From CAYSPS01 sp964432975 (GTDB taxonomy: Bacteria; Babelota; Babeliae; Babelales; UBA12409): a stretch of DNA of 64,000 nt. Positions within the stretch are counted from its first letter, which is position 1, and every line of letters starts with the position of its first letter. Location: the NCBI GenBank assembly GCA_964432975.1, contig CAYSPS010000002.1, forward strand, positions 7,049 to 71,048, read 5' to 3'. The notes under the pieces are model-generated. The model was not told the DNA's origin. It saw only the letters and a program-made list of their open reading frames with translations, and did no database searches. Both the position numbers and the translations under genes were made by a program. This document shows, in pieces, positions 63,951 to 64,000 of this stretch.

Positions 63951-64000
63951 GAGGCCGTATTCATGAAATAAATTTTGTGTGATATAAAGATGCTTGGAGG

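Overview
The window looks like a scaffold from a genome-reduced, host-associated, double-membraned bacterium. An outer membrane is indicated by BamA, a Pal/OmpA lipoprotein, two predicted beta-barrel proteins and a LolD-like ATPase. Division and cell-wall genes are present (ftsQ-ftsA-ftsZ, an FtsL-like protein with FtsI, MurJ). Biosynthetic genes are nearly absent. Many small exported proteins of unknown function are encoded, genes are tightly packed with convergent overlaps, and base composition is moderately AT-rich. This combination most resembles Candidatus Dependentiae (TM6). That is an inference from gene content and style; no rRNA gene is present to confirm it. Five runs of N (four of exactly 10, one of 64) mark scaffold joins, so some frame breaks may be assembly errors.

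Layout. 0-3 kb: ftsQ-ftsA-ftsZ on the minus strand, with ftsZ running off the left edge and carrying a frame break. 3-7.9 kb: a 51-residue cysteine-rich exported peptide, mutL with the endonuclease motif, and unknown exported or membrane proteins. 7.9-11.9 kb: a translationally coupled operon pheT-lspA-pgpA-comF. 11.9-17.5 kb is the accessory part: an AAA/DUF4143 ATPase, tRNA-Arg, a second, decayed AAA/DUF4143 gene, an exported protein, a HEPN-MNT toxin-antitoxin pair whose HEPN frame is split at a slippery heptamer, and an exported phospholipase D-type nuclease. Both AAA/DUF4143 genes are preceded by TGTCA-box palindromes.

17.5-30 kb: two tRNA-Gly genes, a Jag N-terminal-domain protein with mnmE, Pal, RNase G, a lone type II secretion/type IV pilus F protein with a DUF167 gene, PhoH, then yidD-rnpA-rpmH, an exported-looking thioredoxin reductase, a TPR-like protein, tRNA-Phe and a tandem pair of small exported paralogs, one frameshifted. 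30-45.5 kb: bamA, ftsL-like/ftsI, a VOC protein, a barrel protein, recD2, an amidase-like lipoprotein coupled to a GerM-like protein, and a large MscS/MscK-type channel coupled to a RecO-like gene. 45.7-56.7 kb: three tandem small exported proteins with near-identical leaders, an exported phosphodiesterase, thioredoxin, a BI-1 protein, a LysE exporter, YbeY, a second barrel protein and a roughly 960-residue exported protein. 56.8-64 kb: yifB/comM, an ABC ATPase, murJ, an exported unknown, gatB and upp. The last 50 bases hold only what may be the ribosome-binding site of a next gene.

The core genes serve envelope biogenesis, division, translation and DNA repair. The accessory part consists mainly of exported proteins without recognisable families; seven or eight of these share an unusual signal-peptide ending in which a methionine follows the predicted cleavage site.
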